Source of the DNA: Flavisolibacter longurius
GTDB taxonomy: Bacteria; Bacteroidota; Bacteroidia; Chitinophagales; Chitinophagaceae
DNA: 64,000 bases
Direction: 5' to 3'
Assembly (NCBI GenBank): GCA_013327885.1
Contig: JABUMY010000003.1
Location: 124,001-188,000, forward strand
Under the pieces are notes generated by a model that saw only the letters and a list, made by a program, of their open reading frames with translations, was not told the DNA's origin and searched no databases. The translations under genes and the position numbers were made by a program. Positions 8,113 to 18,605 of the stretch are shown here, one piece after another. Every line of letters begins with the position of its first letter. Position 1 is the first letter of the stretch.

Positions 8113-9585
8113 TTAGGCGATCAGCACCGCAGAGCGGTCTTTGCTTTCCAAAACAGTGGGTCTTGCCATCAGGTATTCATCCACCGCCCGGGCACATTCG
8201 CGGCCTTCGGAGATGGCCCAAACGACCAGCGATTGCCCGCGGCGCATGTCACCGGCGGCAAATACTTTTGGGATGTTAGTTTTGTAAACGCCTTCGGGTG
8301 CCCTTACGTTTCCGCGTTCATCCTTTTCCACGTCCAGCTCCGCTAACAAGCCCTCGTGCTGCGGGTGTACAAAACCCATGGCCAACAGGCTTAGTTCACA
8401 GGGAATCTCCCGTTCAGAGCCAGCCTTTTCCACAAACGCCGGTCTTCCGTCAGCGCCTGTTTTCCATTCCAGGTCAACGATCTTCAGGGCTTTGAGGTTG
8501 CCGTTTTCATCGCCAACAAATTCCTTGGTGGCTACAGCCCAATGCCGCTCAGCACCTTCTTCATGCGAAGAAGTGAATTTTTCGATCATGGGGTAGGAGG
8601 GCCATGGCATCTGTGGCGTTCGCTCTTTGGGCGGACGGGGCAAGAGTTCGAATTGCGTGACCGAGGCAGCGCCATGACGGTTGGATGTGCCCACGCAGTC
8701 GCTGCCGGTATCACCGCCGCCAATCACCACTACGTTTTTGGCTGTGGCGAAAATGTCTTCTTCGTTAAAGACTTCGTTGCCTACCCGCTTGTTTTGCTGC
8801 GTCAAAAAATCCATCGCAAAATGTACGCCTTTCAGGTGGCGGCCCGGTATATCGAGGTTGCGGGGGATGGTGGAGCCACCGGCGAGCACCACCGCGTTAA
8901 ATTCACGCAGGATATCGTTGATGGAAACGTTCACGCCTACGTTGGCATTGCAGCGGAATTGAACGCCTTCTTCTTCCAGCAAGGATATCCGTCTTTCTAC
9001 CACCCACTTCTCCAGCTTAAAATCGGGTATGCCGTACCGTAAGAGGCCACCCGGTTGCGCCGCCCGTTCAAAAACTGTAACGGAATGGCCGGCATAATTC
9101 AATTGTGCCGCTGCGGCAAGGCCTGCAGGACCGGAGCCGATCACCGCTACTTTTTTCCCTGTACGGCTCGACGGTTTGTATGGCTTTACAAAGCCTTTAT
9201 CAAAGGCGATCTCGATAATGTGTTTTTCAATTTCTTCAATGGCCACCGGTGGCTGGTTGATGCCCAGCACACAGGCGCTTTCGCAAGGCGCCGGGCAAAT
9301 ACGGCCTGTAAACTCAGGGAAGTTGTTGGTGGACGAAAGAATGCTGTAGGCTTCTTCCCAGTCCTGGCGGTACACGGCATCGTTAAACTCGGGAATGATG
9401 TTGCCTAAAGGGCAGCCGCTGTGGCAAAACGGGATGCCGCAATTCATGCAGCGGGCTGCCTGATGGTTAAGTTCCTCATCGCCGTAGCGCTGCACAAATT
9501 CCTTGTAATCGTGCACCCTTTCAGCCGCCGGCCGCTTGGCCGGTTGCTCCCTGGTAAATTCTAAAAAACCGGTAACCTTACCCAT
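8113..9585 (-). CDS. gltD: Glutamate synthase (NADPH) small subunit
   Basis: The beta subunit of GOGAT takes electrons from NAD(P)H through FAD to the large subunit. At 490 residues it has the usual length. The N-terminal cysteine block CMNCGIPFCHSGCPLGN and a second set (CPAPCESACVLG) bind the iron-sulfur clusters. GSGPAGLAAA (near residue 150) is the FAD dinucleotide fold, GGGDTGSDCVG the NAD(P) fold, and FAAGDMRRGQSLVVWAI the C-terminal FAD signature. It is the second gene of an operon after gltB, with a 100-nt spacer that holds a short repeat array and a perfect hairpin. A terminator follows. Confidence 0.97.
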   Translation of the reverse strand: MGKVTGFLEFTREQPAKRPAAERVHDYKEFVQRYGDEELNHQAARCMNCGIPFCHSGCPLGNIIPEFNDAVYRQDWEEAYSILSSTNNFPEFTGRICPAPCESACVLGINQPPVAIEEIEKHIIEIAFDKGFVKPYKPSSRTGKKVAVIGSGPAGLAAAAQLNYAGHSVTVFERAAQPGGLLRYGIPDFKLEKWVVERRISLLEEEGVQFRCNANVGVNVSINDILREFNAVVLAGGSTIPRNLDIPGRHLKGVHFAMDFLTQQNKRVGNEVFNEEDIFATAKNVVVIGGGDTGSDCVGTSNRHGAASVTQFELLPRPPKERTPQMPWPSYPMIEKFTSSHEEGAERHWAVATKEFVGDENGNLKALKIVDLEWKTGADGRPAFVEKAGSEREIPCELSLLAMGFVHPQHEGLLAELDVEKDERGNVRAPEGVYKTNIPKVFAAGDMRRGQSLVVWAISEGRECARAVDEYLMARPTVLESKDRSAVLIA

Positions 9586-9592
9586 TGTGTAT

Positions 9593-9627
9593 GTTTATGG
9601 TTTGTCGTTTGTTGTTTGTAGTTGTTG
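9593..9627. repeat. Degenerate heptamer array in the gltB-gltD spacer
   Basis: Five 7-nt units on the plus strand: GTTTATG, GTTTGTC, GTTTGTT, GTTTGTA, GTTGTTG. In the sense of the operon (minus) these read as ACAAAC-like units ending a few bases before the gltD ATG. The core matches the array between scoA and scoB. Confidence 0.7.
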
Positions 9628-9642
9628 ACAGTTGGCGATAGG

Positions 9643-9669
9643 CATTCCATATCTGGGAGATATGGAATG
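9643..9669. repeat. Perfect 12-bp hairpin in the gltB-gltD spacer
   Basis: CATTCCATATCT, loop GGG, AGATATGGAATG. It starts 16 nt after the gltB stop. There is no T-run, so it is more likely an mRNA stability or processing element than a terminator. Confidence 0.75.
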
Positions 9670-9685
9670 TCTAGCTGGCTATGCC

Positions 9686-12600
9686 TTACAGCGTATGCAC
9701 CGCCTCCCGCTTTGAAAGCAACACTTTTTTGTAATCTCTTGGAAATACCTTGACAAAGTTTTTCAACTGGTTGTCAAAATCGTCCAGCACAAATTGGGCA
9801 ACGGTGCTGCCGGTATATTGGTAATGCGCTTCAATCATGGCCCGCAATTCAGCGGCTTCGCCAGCTTCAACCGGATCAAGATCTACCATCTCCTTGTTGC
9901 AAAGCGTGGCAAATACGCCTTTTACATCGTATACATAGGCAATGCCGCCGCTCATGCCGGCCGCAAAGTTTCGCCCGGTGTTACCCAGGATTACCACGCG
10001 ACCGCCGGTCATGTACTCACAGCCATGGTCACCCACACCTTCCACTACCGCGTTGGCGCCGGAGTTGCGTACGCAAAAGCGTTCGCCGGCCTTGCCGCGG
10101 ATAAAGGCATTGCCCGATGTAGCGCCGTAAAAAGCTACGTTACCGATGATGATGTTTTCTTCGGGAACAAAGCTGGCGGCTGCCGATGGATAAGCGATCA
10201 GCCTGGCACCGGACAAACCCTTGCCAAAATAATCGTTGGCATCACCTTCCAATTCCAGCGTAACGCCTTTGGTATTAAAGGCGCCAAAACTTTGGCCTGC
10301 CGTACCGGTAAACTTGAAATGAATGGTATCATCGGGCAATCCCTGTGTGCCGTATTTCTTTGAGATTTCGTTGGAGACAATCGTGCCGATGGTGCGGTCG
10401 ATATTGAGTATATGAAAGGTGCCGCTTACGTTTTCACCCTTTTCCAGGGCAGGTTTGGCGGCTTCCAATAATTCCCAATCCAGCACTTTGTCAATGCCGT
10501 GATCCTGCTCCTGTTGCTTGTACAAACCGGTATAGAGCGAACCGGGTTCTTTAAACAGGATAGGCGAAAGATCGAGCTTGCTGTATTTCCAATGCTTGAT
10601 ATCGGGTTTTGCTTCCAGGCAGTCTACCTGTCCCACCATTTCATTTACGGTGCGGAAGCCCAGTTCGGCCATGATCTCGCGGAATTCCTGCACTACCATG
10701 TTGAAATAATTCACAACGTGGTCGGCATCGCCGTTAAAGCGTGCCCGCAGCTCGGGGTTTTGCGTAGCAATACCAACAGGACAGGTATTCTCATGACACT
10801 TGCGCATCATGATGCAGCCTTCCACTACTAGTGCAGCCGTGGCAATGCCCCATTCTTCGGCTCCCAGCAAGGTGGCAATGGCAATATCGCGGCCTGTACG
10901 CAACTGGCCGTCGCTTTGCACCACCACGCGGTTGCGCAGCTTGTTTTTTACAAGTGTTTGGTGCGTTTCGGCAAGACCCAATTCCCAAGGCAAGCCTGCA
11001 TGCTTAATGGACGATTGCGGTGAGGCGCCGGTACCGCCATCATGACCCGCGATGAGCACCACATCGGCCTTTGCTTTTACCACGCCGGCAGCAATGGTTC
11101 CTACGCCGGCTTTTGATACCAGCTTAACGGAAATGCGTGCCTGCCGGTTGGCATTCTTTAAATCAAAAATGAGTTGTGCCAGGTCTTCAATGGAATAAAT
11201 ATCGTGGTGCGGCGGCGGCGAAATAAGGCCTACACCCGGCGTGGCGTGGCGCACCTTACCGATCCACTCATCCACTTTGTGACCGGGCAGCTGACCGCCT
11301 TCACCCGGCTTGGCACCCTGCGCCATTTTTATCTGCAGCTCGTCAGCCATGGTAAGGTAGTAGCTGGTTACGCCAAACCGTGCGGACGCCACCTGCTTGA
11401 TGGCCGATCGCATGCTGTCGCCATTGGGCAGCGGCTGGTAACGCATCTCGTCTTCACCGCCTTCACCCGTATTGCTTTTGGCACCAATTCGGTTCATGGC
11501 AATGGCCAGCGTGCTATGGGCTTCATGCGAAATCGAGCCAAAGCTCATGGCGCCGGTGGCAAAACGTTTAAGGATAGCCGTTGCCGGTTCCACTTCATCA
11601 ATGGAAATGGAAGAGCGGTTGCGCTTGAACTGGAATAGACTGCGCAGTGTGCAGGCTTTCTGATCCTGTTCGTTCACCAGCTTCGAATACTTTTTGAACG
11701 TGGCGTAGTCGTTCCGGCTGGTGGCGTATTGCAGCAGGTGAATGGTTTGCGGATTAAACAGGTGGGCTTCCCCTTTGCGCTTCCATTGGTAGATGCCGCC
11801 AACAGGCAGGCGCTCAAACGGAAGGCTTTTTTTGGTAAATGCAAATTGGTGTTTTGCCAGCGTTTCCCTGGCAATTTCATCCAGCCCCATGCCCTCGATG
11901 CGGGAAATGGCACCGGTGAAATACTGGTCTACAACGGCCTTGTTGATACCGATGATCTCAAAGATCTGCGCACCCTGGTACGATTGCAGAGTGGAGATCC
12001 CCATTTTAGAAAACACTTTTAGCAAGCCATCGTTAACCGCTTTGATATAGTTTTTGCGCAGCGCTTCTTCTTCGTACGCCACACCTTTCAGCAAACTGCT
12101 GTTCTTTAAATCTTTTATTGAGTGCAGGGCGAGGTAGGGATTGATAGCCGTGGCACCAAAGCCAATAAGGCAGGCAAAATGGTGCACTTCCCACACATCG
12201 CCGGCTTCCACTACAATGCCCACTTGTCCGCGCAGGCCTTTGCGGATCAGGTGATGGTGCACGGCCGCCGTTGCCAGTAGCGAAGGGATCGGTGCGTGTT
12301 CGCTGTCAATGGCACGGTCGGACAGGATCAGTACTTCAAAGCCATCTTCCACCGCATCCACTGCGTAGCGGCAAAGGCGTTCCAGTCCCCGCTTTAACGA
12401 ACCCGGTTTGCCATCGGCACGGAAGTAGGCCTGCAATGTTTTTGCCTGGAAGATACCGGTATCAATGCTGCGGATCTTTTCCAATTCGTAATTGGTTAAT
12501 ACGGGATGCTTCAGTGCTACACTGTGACAAGCCAGGGGGTCTTCCTGCAGCAGGTTGCCGTTGTTGCCCACAAAGGTGGCCAGCGACATGACCATGCGTT

Positions 12601-14206
12601 CGCGAATGGGATCGATAGGCGGGTTGGTCACCTGCGCAAACAATTGCTTGAAGTAGGATGAAAGATGTTGGGGCTGATCGCTCAACACAGCCAGTGGTAC
12701 ATCAGACCCCATGGAGCCGATCGGCTCTTTGCCATCGATGGCCATGGGTGCAATGATCACCTCCAGGTCTTCTTTTGTATAGCCAAATCCTTTCTGGTAC
12801 TGGAACACCTGCTCGTGGTGCAGGTCGGTGAACATCACCCTTGGCTCGGGCAGTTCTTCCAGGCGGATCTTGTACCTATTCAGCCACTCGGCATACGGCT
12901 TTTGCGAGCAGATGCTTTGCTTTAATTCATCATCAGAAATAATGCGTCCCTGCTCCAGGTCTACCACGAACATTTTGCCCGGCTGCAAGCGTCCCTGCTC
13001 TTTAATCAAGCGTGGGTCGATGGGCAGGGCACCGGTTTCAGAGGCCATGATCACCCGGTCGTCGGTGGTAACGCAATAGCGGGAAGGACGAAGGCCGTTG
13101 CGGTCAAGTGTGGCGCCAATGACTTTTCCATCGGTAAAGGAAATAGAGGCGGGTCCGTCCCAGGGCTCCATAAACGAAGCATGAAACTCGTAAAACGCTT
13201 TTTTCACCGGGTCCATCAGGTCGTTGTCGTCCCAGGCTTCCGGTATCAGCATCATCATCACATGGGGCAGGGAGCGGCCGCAAAGTGTCAGCAATTCCAC
13301 CATGTTATCCAGGCAGGCACTGTCCGACTGGCCACCCGTAACAATGGGTGTCAGCAGGTCAATTTCTTCCTTGGTAAAATAGTTGGACGTGAAGTTTTTT
13401 TCGCTGGTCTTCAGCCAATTCAAATTGCCCTGCAGCGTATTGATCTCGCCGTTGTGTGCAATAAAGCGAAAGGGTTGCGCCAGCTTCCACGACGGGAAAG
13501 TATTGGTGGCAAAACGCGAATGCACCAGGCCAAAAGCTGATACCACCCGTTTGTTGTTCAGGTCGGGGAAGTAGCCACGAACCTGCAGGCTGGTAAGTTG
13601 TCCTTTGTAAACAATGGTCTTGTAAGAAAAGGACGCAATGTAAAAGCCGATGGCGTCTTTTTTTACTGTGTCGGCAACGGTATGCGTGGCATAGTTGCGC
13701 AGGAGAAAAAGCTTGCGCTCAAACTCTTCGGGGTTGGTAATGTTGTCGGGACAAGCCACAAATACATGCTCCATTTCCGGTTCAACGGAAAGCGCCGTCA
13801 GCCCTACGTCATCGGCGTTTACCGGTACTTTCCGGTACAGTAAAATTTCAAGTCCCAGCTTCTCCGCGCAGCGGTTTAAAATGTCGCGGCATTCTTCCCG
13901 CAGGCGAATGTCTTTTGGCAGGAACAACACGCCAACGCCATACCGGCCAAAGGGTGGCAGGTGCACACCCAGCTTCAGGCATTCGTCAAAGAAAAATTCG
14001 TGCGGCAACTGCAGCATAATGCCGGCGCCGTCGCCCGAATTGTTCTCGCAGCCACAGGCACCACGGTGCTCCATGTTTTCCAGGATGGTGAGTGCATCGG
14101 AGATGTTCTGGTGCGATTTGTTGCCCTTGATATTGGCGACAAAACCAATACCACAGGCATCGTGTTCAAACAGGGGAGAATAGAGTCCATTGTTGCTTGC
14201 CGTCAT
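9686..14206 (-). CDS. gltB: Glutamate synthase large subunit
   Basis: The alpha subunit of GOGAT makes two glutamate from glutamine and 2-oxoglutarate. It is 1506 residues, full length. After a 17-residue propeptide comes Cys18 in CGIGF, the N-terminal nucleophile of the glutaminase domain after processing. The glutaminase part runs to about residue 430. The FMN-binding synthase domain carries [22 protein letters not shown] and the 3Fe-4S cysteines in [17 protein letters not shown]. The C-terminal beta-helix has GGxxxVxG-type repeats ([20 protein letters not shown]). It is first gene of the gltB-gltD operon and divergent from ppc; the 377-nt gap between them must hold both promoters. Together with the ammonium transporter nearby it fits the GS-GOGAT route. 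Confidence 0.97.
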   Translation of the reverse strand: MTASNNGLYSPLFEHDACGIGFVANIKGNKSHQNISDALTILENMEHRGACGCENNSGDGAGIMLQLPHEFFFDECLKLGVHLPPFGRYGVGVLFLPKDIRLREECRDILNRCAEKLGLEILLYRKVPVNADDVGLTALSVEPEMEHVFVACPDNITNPEEFERKLFLLRNYATHTVADTVKKDAIGFYIASFSYKTIVYKGQLTSLQVRGYFPDLNNKRVVSAFGLVHSRFATNTFPSWKLAQPFRFIAHNGEINTLQGNLNWLKTSEKNFTSNYFTKEEIDLLTPIVTGGQSDSACLDNMVELLTLCGRSLPHVMMMLIPEAWDDNDLMDPVKKAFYEFHASFMEPWDGPASISFTDGKVIGATLDRNGLRPSRYCVTTDDRVIMASETGALPIDPRLIKEQGRLQPGKMFVVDLEQGRIISDDELKQSICSQKPYAEWLNRYKIRLEELPEPRVMFTDLHHEQVFQYQKGFGYTKEDLEVIIAPMAIDGKEPIGSMGSDVPLAVLSDQPQHLSSYFKQLFAQVTNPPIDPIRERMVMSLATFVGNNGNLLQEDPLACHSVALKHPVLTNYELEKIRSIDTGIFQAKTLQAYFRADGKPGSLKRGLERLCRYAVDAVEDGFEVLILSDRAIDSEHAPIPSLLATAAVHHHLIRKGLRGQVGIVVEAGDVWEVHHFACLIGFGATAINPYLALHSIKDLKNSSLLKGVAYEEEALRKNYIKAVNDGLLKVFSKMGISTLQSYQGAQIFEIIGINKAVVDQYFTGAISRIEGMGLDEIARETLAKHQFAFTKKSLPFERLPVGGIYQWKRKGEAHLFNPQTIHLLQYATSRNDYATFKKYSKLVNEQDQKACTLRSLFQFKRNRSSISIDEVEPATAILKRFATGAMSFGSISHEAHSTLAIAMNRIGAKSNTGEGGEDEMRYQPLPNGDSMRSAIKQVASARFGVTSYYLTMADELQIKMAQGAKPGEGGQLPGHKVDEWIGKVRHATPGVGLISPPPHHDIYSIEDLAQLIFDLKNANRQARISVKLVSKAGVGTIAAGVVKAKADVVLIAGHDGGTGASPQSSIKHAGLPWELGLAETHQTLVKNKLRNRVVVQSDGQLRTGRDIAIATLLGAEEWGIATAALVVEGCIMMRKCHENTCPVGIATQNPELRARFNGDADHVVNYFNMVVQEFREIMAELGFRTVNEMVGQVDCLEAKPDIKHWKYSKLDLSPILFKEPGSLYTGLYKQQEQDHGIDKVLDWELLEAAKPALEKGENVSGTFHILNIDRTIGTIVSNEISKKYGTQGLPDDTIHFKFTGTAGQSFGAFNTKGVTLELEGDANDYFGKGLSGARLIAYPSAAASFVPEENIIIGNVAFYGATSGNAFIRGKAGERFCVRNSGANAVVEGVGDHGCEYMTGGRVVILGNTGRNFAAGMSGGIAYVYDVKGVFATLCNKEMVDLDPVEAGEAAELRAMIEAHYQYTGSTVAQFVLDDFDNQLKNFVKVFPRDYKKVLLSKREAVHTL

Positions 14207-14583
14207 AGCTTGAGTTTAATTCATTAAAAAGGCCCGTAAGACCGAAGCAAGCAACCTGAGTGAAAATAACAAAAAATGCGTCGCTGAGCGTGCTGTTTGG
14301 ACAAAGGTTTTCATCCCCCGATTTTTTGGCGGTCATAAAATATTTCGCCGCAAATGCAGTGTGGGTAAGGATTTTAGGCCAATGTCAGCCGTATAGCTAA
14401 ACGGGGACGGTGGCAAAAAAGTCTCGTTGCCCTGATGGTCTGATGGCGCCGGAAAACTAATTTGATGCCTTGTAGAACAGCCCGCGCTGACGCTTGCCTG
14501 CTGTATATGATATCTCGAAGCCGGTCGAATGCTTTCGCCTACCTTCACAACACGTCTTTCCTATCTATATATAACCTTATCGC
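14207..14583. other. Divergent promoter region gltB/ppc
   Basis: A 377-base gap between divergent starts. It should carry promoters for both genes. I see no clear operator palindrome and no supported small gene; the short ORFs here look like chance. Confidence 0.6.
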
Positions 14584-17148
14584 ATGAATGCAATCCCAAG
14601 TCGCCAGTTAGAGAATTTCAAAAGTGCCGTCGCACTGAAATTCCAGTTGTACAACAGCCTGTTCACGTCGCTGCCGTTTCACCGCATCGAAAAAACAGGC
14701 ATTATGCTTTCCTTGTTTTTGGCCCACTGCGAAGAAGGTTACAAGAAACGGTGTAGTCCCAGGGAGATCATCGACAAGTTTTTTGAAAAATATACTTCGG
14801 TACAGAACGACACTGAAAAGGCGGACCTTCTTTTCCGCTTTATTCAGTATGCCGAGCGGCAGGTGGTGCTGTTTGATGCGCTGGAAGATGCGGCCTTCCG
14901 TGAGATCCACGATACCATGGGTGTGGGCACGCTAAAGCACCTGGAGAGCAAAGTGCTGCAGCAAGGCAAAGAAGCGGAACTAATGGAAAAGCTGGACTCG
15001 TTTGTGGTGATGCTGGTACTAACGGCGCACCCTACCCAATTTTATCCCGGCTCTGTTTTGGGCATTATCAACGACCTGGCAAAAGCCCTGAAAGAAAACA
15101 ACACGCCGCTGATCAATTCTTACCTGCAGCAACTGGGTAAAACACCCCTGTTTAAAAAAGAGCGGCCTTCGCCTTACGACGAGGCTATCAGCCTGGTGTG
15201 GTACCTGGAGAATGTCTTTTACAATGCGGTGGGAAAGATCATCGCTGCGCTTAAAGAGCAATTCCAGCAAATAGACCTGGCTAAGAATCCGATCATCAAA
15301 ATGGGTTTCTGGCCCGGCGGCGACAGGGATGGCAACCCGAACGTTTCCACGGCTATTACCCTGAAGGTGGCGCAGGCGCTTCGCTCCAGTATTATCAAAT
15401 GTTACTACCTGGATGTGCGCCGCTTAAAGCGCCGCCTGACCTTCAAAGGCATTGACACCATTCTTACCGACCTGGAAGCCAAGCTTTATAACAACATTTT
15501 TATCCCGGACAACATCACTGACCTGTCGAAAGAAGAGATCCTGCAGCCGATGTTTGCCATCCGGGAGATCCTTGTTTACCAGCACAACGGGCTTTTCCTC
15601 AACCTGCTGGATGATTTTATTTACAAGGTGCAGGTCTTTGGGTTGCATTTCGCTTCGCTTGACATCCGGCAGGAGAGTAGTGTGCACGGCAGCGTGCTGG
15701 AAGCGGTAGCCGAAGGCGGCGGTCCTTTGCCAAAAGAGTATGCATCTCTTCCGGATGAAGAAAAATGCCGGCTGCTTGTTTCCATTGGGGACGCGGTTGA
15801 TCCGGATGCGTATGAGGGAGTTGTAAAAGATACCCTGCAGTCCACGGCTGCTGTGGCTACGATACAGCAATTGAACGGGAAAGAAGGCTGCAGTCGTTAC
15901 ATCATCAGCCAGTGCAACAGTGCGCTGAACGTGCTGGAAGTGTACGGTCTTTTCCTGCTCAGTGGCTGGAAGCGGGAATCGCTTGCCGTTGACATTGTGC
16001 CCCTTTTTGAAACCATCGACGACCTGAAGGCGGCGTCCGGCATCATGCGGTCGTTATACACCAACGAAGCCTACCGGCAGCATTTGGCCATGCGGGGTAA
16101 CAAGCAAACCATCATGGTAGGCTTTTCGGACGGTACCAAAGACGGTGGTTATTTTATGGCCAACTGGAGCATCTACAAAGCCAAAACCGAACTGACATCC
16201 ATCTCGGAAGAATACGGCATTGCCGTGGTGTTTTTCGATGGCCGGGGTGGTCCTCCTGCACGGGGCGGTGGCAAAACGCATAAATATTATGCTTCGATGG
16301 GTAACCGCATTGCCATGAAAGAGCTGCAGTTGACCATACAGGGACAAACGGTCAGTTCCAATTTTGGTAACCGCGAGGCGGCGCAGTTCAACATTGAGCA
16401 ATTGCTGCATGCGGGCATCAGCAACACGCTTTTCCCTGAGCCATCGTTCTCGCTGAACCCGCAGCACCTCCGTACCTTGCAGGACCTGGCCGACCGTAGC
16501 TACCAAAGCTACAAGGCCTTAAAAGAGCACCCGCAGTTTCTATCCTACCTGTCGGAGGTAAGCCCGGTAAATTATTACAGCGAGACCAATATCAGCAGCC
16601 GGCCGGCCAAGCGGGGGAAAAACTCGCGGCTGTCCTTGTCCGATCTGCGGGCCATTCCGTTTGTCGGCGCCTGGAGCCAGCTTAAGCAAAACGTGCCCGG
16701 GTTTTATGGCGTGGGTACGGCGCTGGAGGGTATGGAAAAGGAAGGGAAGCTGGGAGAAGTGGCTGCCATTTACCAGGAGTCGCTTTATTTCCGCACCATT
16801 ATCGAAAACTGCGAAATGGCGATGAAAAAGTCATTTTTCCCCCTGACAGCATACCTAGCCGAAGACCCTGCCTTTAAAGAGTTGTGGATGGCGATCTATG
16901 AAGAATACGAACGAACCCTGAAATACGTGGCCAAGCTTTCGAAGAACAGCGACCTGATGGCCTCTTATCCCGTAGACCAGTTGTCGATCCAGATGCGGGA
17001 AAAGATCGTGCTGCCGCTGACAACCATCCAGCAGTATGTATTGGCGATGCTGCGGGAGAACAAGGAGCGTAGCGACCGGGAAGTATTGGAAAGGCTGGTG
17101 GTACGGTCTTCTTTTGGAATCATCAACGCCGGAAGAAACTCTGTTTAA
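14584..17148 (+). CDS. ppc: Phosphoenolpyruvate carboxylase
   Basis: Adds bicarbonate to PEP to give oxaloacetate, refilling the TCA cycle and feeding the aspartate family made by the thr operon downstream. It is 854 residues, near family length. Catalytic motifs are all present: LTAHPTQ (His about 149), GGDRDGNPNVS (about 245), VGFSDGTKDGG (about 514) and the glycine loop GRGGPPARGGGKTH (about 554). The end RNSV differs from the classic C-terminal NTG. The sequence differs from the enterobacterial enzyme, so allosteric control cannot be assumed. The ATG at 14584 is the first Met of the conserved reading and gives normal length. Confidence 0.95.
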   Translation: MNAIPSRQLENFKSAVALKFQLYNSLFTSLPFHRIEKTGIMLSLFLAHCEEGYKKRCSPREIIDKFFEKYTSVQNDTEKADLLFRFIQYAERQVVLFDALEDAAFREIHDTMGVGTLKHLESKVLQQGKEAELMEKLDSFVVMLVLTAHPTQFYPGSVLGIINDLAKALKENNTPLINSYLQQLGKTPLFKKERPSPYDEAISLVWYLENVFYNAVGKIIAALKEQFQQIDLAKNPIIKMGFWPGGDRDGNPNVSTAITLKVAQALRSSIIKCYYLDVRRLKRRLTFKGIDTILTDLEAKLYNNIFIPDNITDLSKEEILQPMFAIREILVYQHNGLFLNLLDDFIYKVQVFGLHFASLDIRQESSVHGSVLEAVAEGGGPLPKEYASLPDEEKCRLLVSIGDAVDPDAYEGVVKDTLQSTAAVATIQQLNGKEGCSRYIISQCNSALNVLEVYGLFLLSGWKRESLAVDIVPLFETIDDLKAASGIMRSLYTNEAYRQHLAMRGNKQTIMVGFSDGTKDGGYFMANWSIYKAKTELTSISEEYGIAVVFFDGRGGPPARGGGKTHKYYASMGNRIAMKELQLTIQGQTVSSNFGNREAAQFNIEQLLHAGISNTLFPEPSFSLNPQHLRTLQDLADRSYQSYKALKEHPQFLSYLSEVSPVNYYSETNISSRPAKRGKNSRLSLSDLRAIPFVGAWSQLKQNVPGFYGVGTALEGMEKEGKLGEVAAIYQESLYFRTIIENCEMAMKKSFFPLTAYLAEDPAFKELWMAIYEEYERTLKYVAKLSKNSDLMASYPVDQLSIQMREKIVLPLTTIQQYVLAMLRENKERSDREVLERLVVRSSFGIINAGRNSV

Positions 17149-17330
17149 ATACATTAATAATAAATATATATGTAATAATTCTTCACAATTTTGATTTTTA
17201 ATTGAATGATAGTGTTTAAAAGCTGAATTTTAGTTTGAAGTGCCTACATTTTTTATGGTTATCCACAATAAATTTTCACATTGTTTTAAAATTTATTTGT
17301 TTTTTCTATTTGATTTATTCAACTTAGAGA
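17149..17330. other. AT-rich stretch with a perfect DnaA box
   Basis: About 180 bases of very AT-rich DNA after ppc. TTATCCACA at 17259-17267 is a perfect DnaA-box match; TTCTTCACA (about 17178) differs at one position and ATTTTCACA (about 17272) is a weaker match, all in the same direction. No gene is seen. Confidence 0.5.
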
Positions 17331-17430
17331 AAGATTAGCCCGGTAAATGAGTAAAGATTGAGGGAGAAGGGCGAAGGGTGATAGCGGAAAAAGTGAGAGC
17401 ACAGGTCGTTTTTTCAATTCAGCTATAAAC

Positions 17431-17497
17431 AAAAGGTATTGCTTGCGAACGATGGCTTCTGGAACAAGCCCCGGACGAGCAATACCTTTCTTTTTTT
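17431..17497 (+). terminator. Strong two-part stem-loop with T-run in the leader of the porin-amt operon
   Basis: AAAGGTATTGCT (17432-17443) pairs perfectly with AGCAATACCTTT (17478-17489). An apical stem GGCTT/AAGCC sits inside, and TTTTTTT follows at 17491-17497. The porin ATG is at 17516, only 18 nt away, too close for a promoter in between. It is therefore probably a conditional terminator (attenuator) in the leader; simple termination of ppc is the alternative. Confidence 0.75.
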
Positions 17498-17515
17498 CAA
17501 TTAAAAACCAGAACA

Positions 17516-18577
17516 ATGTTACGAAAAATTCTCTCCGCAGCCATTGGCATGGCTACCCTTAACACCGCGTTGGCACAAGACAGTACACAGGCTTCTTCGC
17601 TGGCAATCAGCGGTTCGGCCGATGTGTATTACAAGTATGATTTCGGAAAAACAAGGGCCAACAACCTGACCTCCTTTACCGCCTCGCACAACAGTTTTGA
17701 ACTTGGGATGGCTTCCATCAAGTTCGACTACACGGCAGGCAAGGTAGAGATGGTGGCCGACCTGGGTTTTGGCAAACGTGCCCAGGATTTTTCGTATAAT
17801 GATGACGGCATTCTTGCCGCTGTTAAACAGCTTTATCTGTCCTATGCAGCCAATAGCTGGCTGAAACTCACCGCTGGAAGCTGGGCCACCCATATTGGGT
17901 ATGAATTGGTGGATGCCTATGCAAACCGTAACTACAGCATGTCGTACATGTTCACCAATGGCCCCTTCTTCCACACGGGTGTAAAGGCGGAGATTGCCAC
18001 CGGTAAAAGCGGTATCATGATCGGTATCGTCAATCCCACCGATTTTAAGTATGTGCCTGATGGGTACCTGAACAAAAAATTCCTGGTGGCCCAGTACAGC
18101 TTTTCGGCCGGCGATGCCTTCAAAGCCTTTTTGAACTATGCCGGCGGGCAGGGGCTCGACACCTCCAAATCGCAGCAGTACGACCTGGCCCTTACCAGTA
18201 AGGTCAGCAACAAGTTCAACCTGGCCTTTAACGGCACAGTGGGACGTGTAAATGCGTACACCGGCGACAGCAAGTACGATGGCTACAAAAGCTGGTGGGG
18301 AAGTGCCGTGTATGCCAACTTCGATCCCTCTGAAAAACTGGGCTTCACCCTTCGCCAGGAATATTTCAGTGATGGCAGTGGCCTGAAATACGGCGGCCTG
18401 GCCGGCGACGGCTCCATCATGGCTACTACGCTTTCCGCTCAATTACGTTCCGGCAACCTCACCCTCATTCCTGAATTCCGCATCGATGCGGCCAACAAAG
18501 AGATCTTTTCCAAAAGCAATGGCGTCGCAACCAAATCTGCTGCAAACTTTTTAATCGCTGCCGTCTACCAGTTTTAA
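17516..18577 (+). CDS. Outer-membrane beta-barrel porin (BBP2-like) paired with amt
   Basis: A 353-residue protein with a signal peptide (MLRKILSAAIGMATLNTALAQ) and then alternating polar/aromatic beta strands to a C-terminal aromatic residue (AAVYQF), the mark of an outer-membrane barrel. Segments such as SGSADVYYKYDF, MASIKFDYTAGKVEMVADLGFG and LAFNGTVGRVNAYTGDSKYDGY fit the BBP2/OmpL-like porin family of Bacteroidota. It is 28 nt upstream of the ammonium transporter, so it likely lets ammonium or other small N-sources through the outer membrane. Expression should be governed by the leader stem-loop. Confidence 0.85.
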   Translation: MLRKILSAAIGMATLNTALAQDSTQASSLAISGSADVYYKYDFGKTRANNLTSFTASHNSFELGMASIKFDYTAGKVEMVADLGFGKRAQDFSYNDDGILAAVKQLYLSYAANSWLKLTAGSWATHIGYELVDAYANRNYSMSYMFTNGPFFHTGVKAEIATGKSGIMIGIVNPTDFKYVPDGYLNKKFLVAQYSFSAGDAFKAFLNYAGGQGLDTSKSQQYDLALTSKVSNKFNLAFNGTVGRVNAYTGDSKYDGYKSWWGSAVYANFDPSEKLGFTLRQEYFSDGSGLKYGGLAGDGSIMATTLSAQLRSGNLTLIPEFRIDAANKEIFSKSNGVATKSAANFLIAAVYQF

Positions 18578-18605
18578 TCCCATTCATTCATCAAAACTTC
18601 TCAAC

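Noticed and set aside
8542-9042. Long plus-strand ORF opposite gltD
   Set aside because: Shadow of a highly conserved gene on the other strand; composition is biased and no motif is present.
17149-17330. Chromosomal replication origin
   Set aside because: Only one perfect DnaA box, no origin-linked genes and no clear change in gene direction.
17519-18442. A 307-codon ORF on the minus strand opposite the porin gene
   Set aside because: It mirrors the porin coding frame, has no domain pattern, and the porin has signal peptide, barrel pattern and operon context.
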